From NCBI GenBank assembly GCA_965214475.1, contig OZ243953.1:1302001-1366000 (forward strand): 64,000 nt of DNA. Direction: 5' to 3'. The position numbers and the translations under genes were made by a program. Positions 60,939 to 64,000 of this stretch are shown in pieces. Every line of letters begins with the position of its first letter. Position 1 is the stretch's first letter. Under the pieces are notes generated by a model that was not told the origin of the DNA, searched no databases, and worked only from the letters and a program-made list of their open reading frames with translations. This stretch comes from SIRX01 sp965214475 (lineage in GTDB: Bacteria; Actinomycetota; Rubrobacteria; Rubrobacterales; Rubrobacteraceae).

Positions 60939-62288
60939 CTAATTCTGCTTTTCGGTACTCATCCGCATCCCGTAACGAGGTTTGAGGGTAAAACTGGGTT
61001 CGGGTTCTACCGGATGGCCGGGTACAAGAGAGAGCTTGTAGCGTTGGGCGACGGTTGCCAGAGCTAGCTTCGCTTCCATGACGGCGAAGTTGTTGCCGAT
61101 GCACTGGCGGGGTCCGCCGGAGAACGGGAAGTAAGCGTACTTCGGGCGTCCGGCGCTTCGCTCCAGCGTAAAGCGTTCGGGGTCGAAGCGCTCCGGAGCA
61201 TCCCAGAGTCCCGGATGCCGGTGGGTGACATACTGGCTAAGGACGACGCGGGAGCCTTTCGGGATACGGTACCCACCAACATCATCATCTTCGGCCACGA
61301 AACGGGAGAGTCCCCACACCGGCGGTAACAGTCGCATGGATTCTTTGAGAACCATCTCCGTGTAAGAAAGCCTTTCCAGGTCTTCGAAAGCGGGGGTACG
61401 GCCGCCGAGAACGCGGTCCAGTTCCTGGTCTAGCTTTCTCCGAGCTTGTGGGTGTGAGTCCAGGAGATACCAGGTCCAGGTGAGGGCGCGGGCAGTAGTT
61501 TCGTAGCCGGCGGTGAGTATGGTCATGGCTTCGTCCCGCAACTGACGCGGGCTCATGGCTTCGTTGTTCTCGTCGCGGGCTTCGAGGAGCACGGAGAGAA
61601 GGTCTTCCCGGCTTTCACCGCTCTTTCGCCGCCTCCGGGCCAGACCGTCGACGAGCCCGTTTAGCCTCTCCACGGCGGCCCGGTATCGGCGGTTGTTCGG
61701 CGTGGGGATTCCGAGCGGTACCGGTAGGAACCGGCCTGTCCGTTGGAACCCGAGCGTGAGAACGGTTTGTAGGGCCTGACCGACTTCTCCGGCCTCACGA
61801 GTTACGTCGGTGCTGAAGAGGGTGCGGCCGGTGATCTCCAGGGTCAGGCGCGACATCTCCGCGTCTACGTCCAGAGGCTCGCGGTCAGCCCCGCCCTCCC
61901 AGCGTTCCAGCATTTTCTCGGTCGTCTCCGTCATGGTCTCAGCCAAGTTCCTGAGGCGTTCGCGGTGGAAGGCGGGTTGGACAACGCGGCGCTGGCCGCG
62001 CCAGAAATCTCCCTCGCTAGAGAGTAGGCCATTGCCCACGATCTTTATGTGCTCGTAGCCGTCTTTGAGGTAGTTGCGGGGATTTTTCTGCAGAACGTGT
62101 CCAATATAGTCCGGATGGGCCAGCAGGCAGATCCGGTACGGTCCCAGCCGGAACCGCACGAAGTCCCCGTGCAGCCGTCGGGCCTCGGTGAGCAGACCTA
62201 GCGGATCCCGTCGCATCTTCGGGGCGCTGCCCAATACGGGGTTTCCCCGCAGGTACGGTGGCTCTTTTGTGCTCGTCTCTCTTTTCAT
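60939..62288 (-). CDS. Cytochrome P450
   Basis: 449 residues. The P450 core: AGYETTARALTW (I-helix oxygen-binding Thr), a KESMRLLPPVWGLSR segment (ExxR), RFDPERF (PERF motif) and FPFSGGPRQCIGNNFA (heme-binding Cys). It resembles class B bacterial P450s that hydroxylate fatty acids or secondary metabolites. No ferredoxin or reductase gene is adjacent; the [2Fe-2S] ferredoxin at 31672 could serve but this is speculation. Confidence 0.95.
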   Translation of the reverse strand: MKRETSTKEPPYLRGNPVLGSAPKMRRDPLGLLTEARRLHGDFVRFRLGPYRICLLAHPDYIGHVLQKNPRNYLKDGYEHIKIVGNGLLSSEGDFWRGQRRVVQPAFHRERLRNLAETMTETTEKMLERWEGGADREPLDVDAEMSRLTLEITGRTLFSTDVTREAGEVGQALQTVLTLGFQRTGRFLPVPLGIPTPNNRRYRAAVERLNGLVDGLARRRRKSGESREDLLSVLLEARDENNEAMSPRQLRDEAMTILTAGYETTARALTWTWYLLDSHPQARRKLDQELDRVLGGRTPAFEDLERLSYTEMVLKESMRLLPPVWGLSRFVAEDDDVGGYRIPKGSRVVLSQYVTHRHPGLWDAPERFDPERFTLERSAGRPKYAYFPFSGGPRQCIGNNFAVMEAKLALATVAQRYKLSLVPGHPVEPEPSFTLKPRYGMRMSTEKQN

Positions 62289-62331
62289 GCGATCCCGGAA
62301 GTTTACTATCCGGCGGTCCGTCCGTTAGGTC

Positions 62332-63480
62332 TTACTGCTCTTCGTTTTCAGCATCGGCCAGGGCTTTCAGGGCCGTTTCGCGGTTCATACCAGCGCCACC
62401 CAGGATGTCGACCGCCGCAGAGTAGATTTGATCTACGAGGGCGTTGAACGCCAGGTTCTCTCTCAAGGCTTGGTGGTCCCGGAGCAGTGCGCTGGCCCCC
62501 GTCGCGGATTGCAAGGCGAACTGCCGCGTGCTTTCCGGATCTCCGGCGGTCCGCAAGTACACGTCCAGGGCCTCCGTGGCCAGAGCCAGATCCCGTATCG
62601 CTCCCGACAGCGCTGACGGACCAGCTTCATCCTCCTGCACTACGCCCAGTGCGGAACGGGCCAGGGCCCTTATATCGCGTACTATGAGGTCTATCTGATC
62701 TGCCGCACCGGCGTACAGGTCGAGATGCCTCAAAGCCCGACGCCGCGGTGGGGCTAGTCGGGCCGTCTCCCGGCCGGCCGCCACGGCCTCCTTGAACCCG
62801 CCCACCCGGGCATCGATCTCCCGGGCCTTCAAGTACGCATCTTCGGCCCTTTGGGGATCACCTTCGTCGAACGCAATCGCCAATTCTTCCAGCACGAGCA
62901 TCGACTCTTCAAAGACAGGATGCGCGGCCTTCTCTACCATACGTTCTGGGTTGATGGGCAGCACGGCGTTTATGAGCAGTGCCGTGCCGCCGCCGATCAG
63001 TGCTTCTATGAAACGATCCGGCGGAAACCCTCCAGTATCCGAAGACCGGAAGGTGATCATGAGTATCATCGCCGAGATGGCCGCTTCGTTGACACCCACC
63101 TCCCCACGACCTAGGAAAACGGCCGCCGACATCGCCAGGGCCACGAGCACCGCGCTCTGCAAAGCTCCGATGCCGAGCAGAGAAACGACGAGGTCAACGA
63201 GCACCACCCCGAAGGCCACCCCAAGCGTGAGTTCGACCGTGCGCCAGCCCCGCTCACCGACCGTCAGGCCGAGCGAGATGACCGCTGCTATCGGGGCGAA
63301 TTCAGGAGATCCCTCAAGTAGCAACACTGCAAGAAAATACGCCACACCGGCGGCCACCGTAGTCTGGAGGATCTGCCACCACGCCGAACGCAGGCGTATG
63401 GCGCCAGAACGCAGTCGGTAGAGTACCCGCGTGTGTACCCTAACCTTCTCCAACCAGGAAGAAGCTCTCTCCCACTTCAT
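62332..63480 (-). CDS. FUSC/aromatic acid exporter-type membrane protein
   Basis: 382 residues. The N-terminal half has six hydrophobic segments (AYFLAVLLLEGSPEFAPIAA; LGVAFGVVLVDLVVSLLGIG; VLVALAMSAAVFLGRG), with the 'PIAAVISLGLTVGERG' segment typical of FUSC/ArAE proteins. A cytosolic helical C-terminal half rich in Arg/Glu follows. Family members export aromatic acids or other hydrophobic compounds. Just upstream lies the P450 on the same strand, whose products it might export. Confidence 0.8.
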   Translation of the reverse strand: MKWERASSWLEKVRVHTRVLYRLRSGAIRLRSAWWQILQTTVAAGVAYFLAVLLLEGSPEFAPIAAVISLGLTVGERGWRTVELTLGVAFGVVLVDLVVSLLGIGALQSAVLVALAMSAAVFLGRGEVGVNEAAISAMILMITFRSSDTGGFPPDRFIEALIGGGTALLINAVLPINPERMVEKAAHPVFEESMLVLEELAIAFDEGDPQRAEDAYLKAREIDARVGGFKEAVAAGRETARLAPPRRRALRHLDLYAGAADQIDLIVRDIRALARSALGVVQEDEAGPSALSGAIRDLALATEALDVYLRTAGDPESTRQFALQSATGASALLRDHQALRENLAFNALVDQIYSAAVDILGGAGMNRETALKALADAENEEQ

Positions 63481-63606
63481 TGTTCATTCCTCTTTATCGT
63501 CGGCGTCATCTGACCGCCACGTACAATACTCGGATAACTCGGAGATTAACAGCGGAGCCGACTTCGTCGTTCGGTATTCTTACACCGGGGCAACTCTGTT
63601 GAGGGG

Positions 63607-64000
63607 CTATCCCGGTCTAGTCAGAAGCTCTACCTCGTGCGCATCGAGAACCTCTTGCCGGATGGAATTTCCGAGCTTCTCGCGTCGTACAAAGCCGGCC
63701 CCCACCGAAACGGGGGTGTAGGAACTGAACGTAACGAGCCGATACCGTCCAGGTCCTCTGCGGCGGGTCGGGCGATGCTCGACCCACAACAAGGGACGCG
63801 GGAGATCCGGCAAACCTTCGGGAAAATGTTGCCGTACGACCTCAGCCGCCAGATATTCGGACAGCTCGGAGACGAACACTCCCCCACTTCGCAACTCCTC
63901 GCACAAGACCACCGGAGCGTCGCCTTTTTCACCCCGGTATACCCGGACCCAACAACACCGCGCCCCGAAGCGGTATCCCCGTCGGTTGTGGATGTACTCG
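63607..64000 (-). CDS. Hypothetical protein (5' part outside window)
   Basis: At least 131 residues, open at the right window edge. A strand-rich opening (HNRRGYRFGARCCWVRVYRG) then VVLCEELRSGGVFVSELSEY, LWVEHRPTRRRGPGR, and RLVTFSSYTPVSVGAGFVRR. The frame runs from the edge to a stop at 63607 without interruption. No family recognised. The 63481-63606 spacer holds no other gene. Confidence 0.6.
   Translation of the reverse strand, partial: EYIHNRRGYRFGARCCWVRVYRGEKGDAPVVLCEELRSGGVFVSELSEYLAAEVVRQHFPEGLPDLPRPLLWVEHRPTRRRGPGRYRLVTFSSYTPVSVGAGFVRREKLGNSIRQEVLDAHEVELLTRPG

Noticed and set aside
1..64000. CRISPR array, rRNA, tRNA or transposase
   Set aside because: No regularly spaced repeats, no rRNA or tRNA signature and no DDE or serine/tyrosine recombinase motif seen on either strand.

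Overview
The window is a 64 kb chromosomal segment of a bacterium. Dense gene packing, many GTG and TTG starts, GC-rich third codon positions and the gene set (MarP-like protease, CstA, PPK2, P450, Asp23/Gls24, bacterial PH-domain pair) fit a high-GC actinobacterium. My best guess is a Rubrobacter-like deep-branching lineage; that is an inference, not a database result. I found no rRNA, tRNA, CRISPR array, prophage or insertion sequence.

Layout. 1-5 kb: a partial secreted protein, a possible RpoA-CTD/sigma region 4 fusion, a degenerate PIN-like toxin, a CAP-domain secreted protein and two membrane proteins. 5-17.7 kb: an M20 peptidase, then a DNA end-resection locus (NurA-like nuclease, HerA-like ATPase, Mre11, Rad50, HhH DNA glycosylase), split by about 2.4 kb of accessory genes (orphan PD-(D/E)xK nuclease, VOC protein, DUF433/DUF5615 toxin-antitoxin). 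17.6-28.8 kb: PH-domain pair, rlmN, MarP-like protease, broken sulfotransferase, PPK2, glycogen-debranching-like hydrolase, MBL hydrolase and an MFS permease. 29.2-31.9 kb: a protein combining two UspA domains with three PCP_red-like modules and two rubredoxin-like knuckles, followed by a [2Fe-2S] ferredoxin. 32-35 kb: an AT-rich island that reads as a Pycsar anti-phage locus (nucleotidyl cyclase, PycTM-type membrane effector, second cyclase), bordered by a truncated DUF433 copy and an intact DUF433/DUF5615 pair. 35-51 kb: thioesterase, CorA, Mug, Gls24, beta-helix protein, antiporter, a probable structured RNA, an SDR with a broken adenylation-PCP-reductase protein, a small PCP_red protein and an ABC exporter. 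51-64 kb: PAS-GGDEF-EAL protein, CstA with a CC-star/ArsA-like cluster, a cysteine-less HesB-like protein, a P450 and a FUSC-type protein.

Two features recur. Several conserved genes are broken by single-base shifts at short homopolymers (nurA twice, MBL, thioesterase, PAS-GGDEF-EAL twice), which may be sequence errors. Three genes have no credible ATG/GTG/TTG start near their N-terminus, yet carry a Shine-Dalgarno sequence followed by ATA. The most interesting loci are the two-cyclase Pycsar island, the UspA/PCP_red/rubredoxin protein, the archaeal-style HerA-NurA-Mre11-Rad50 cluster and the CstA-ArsA cluster.
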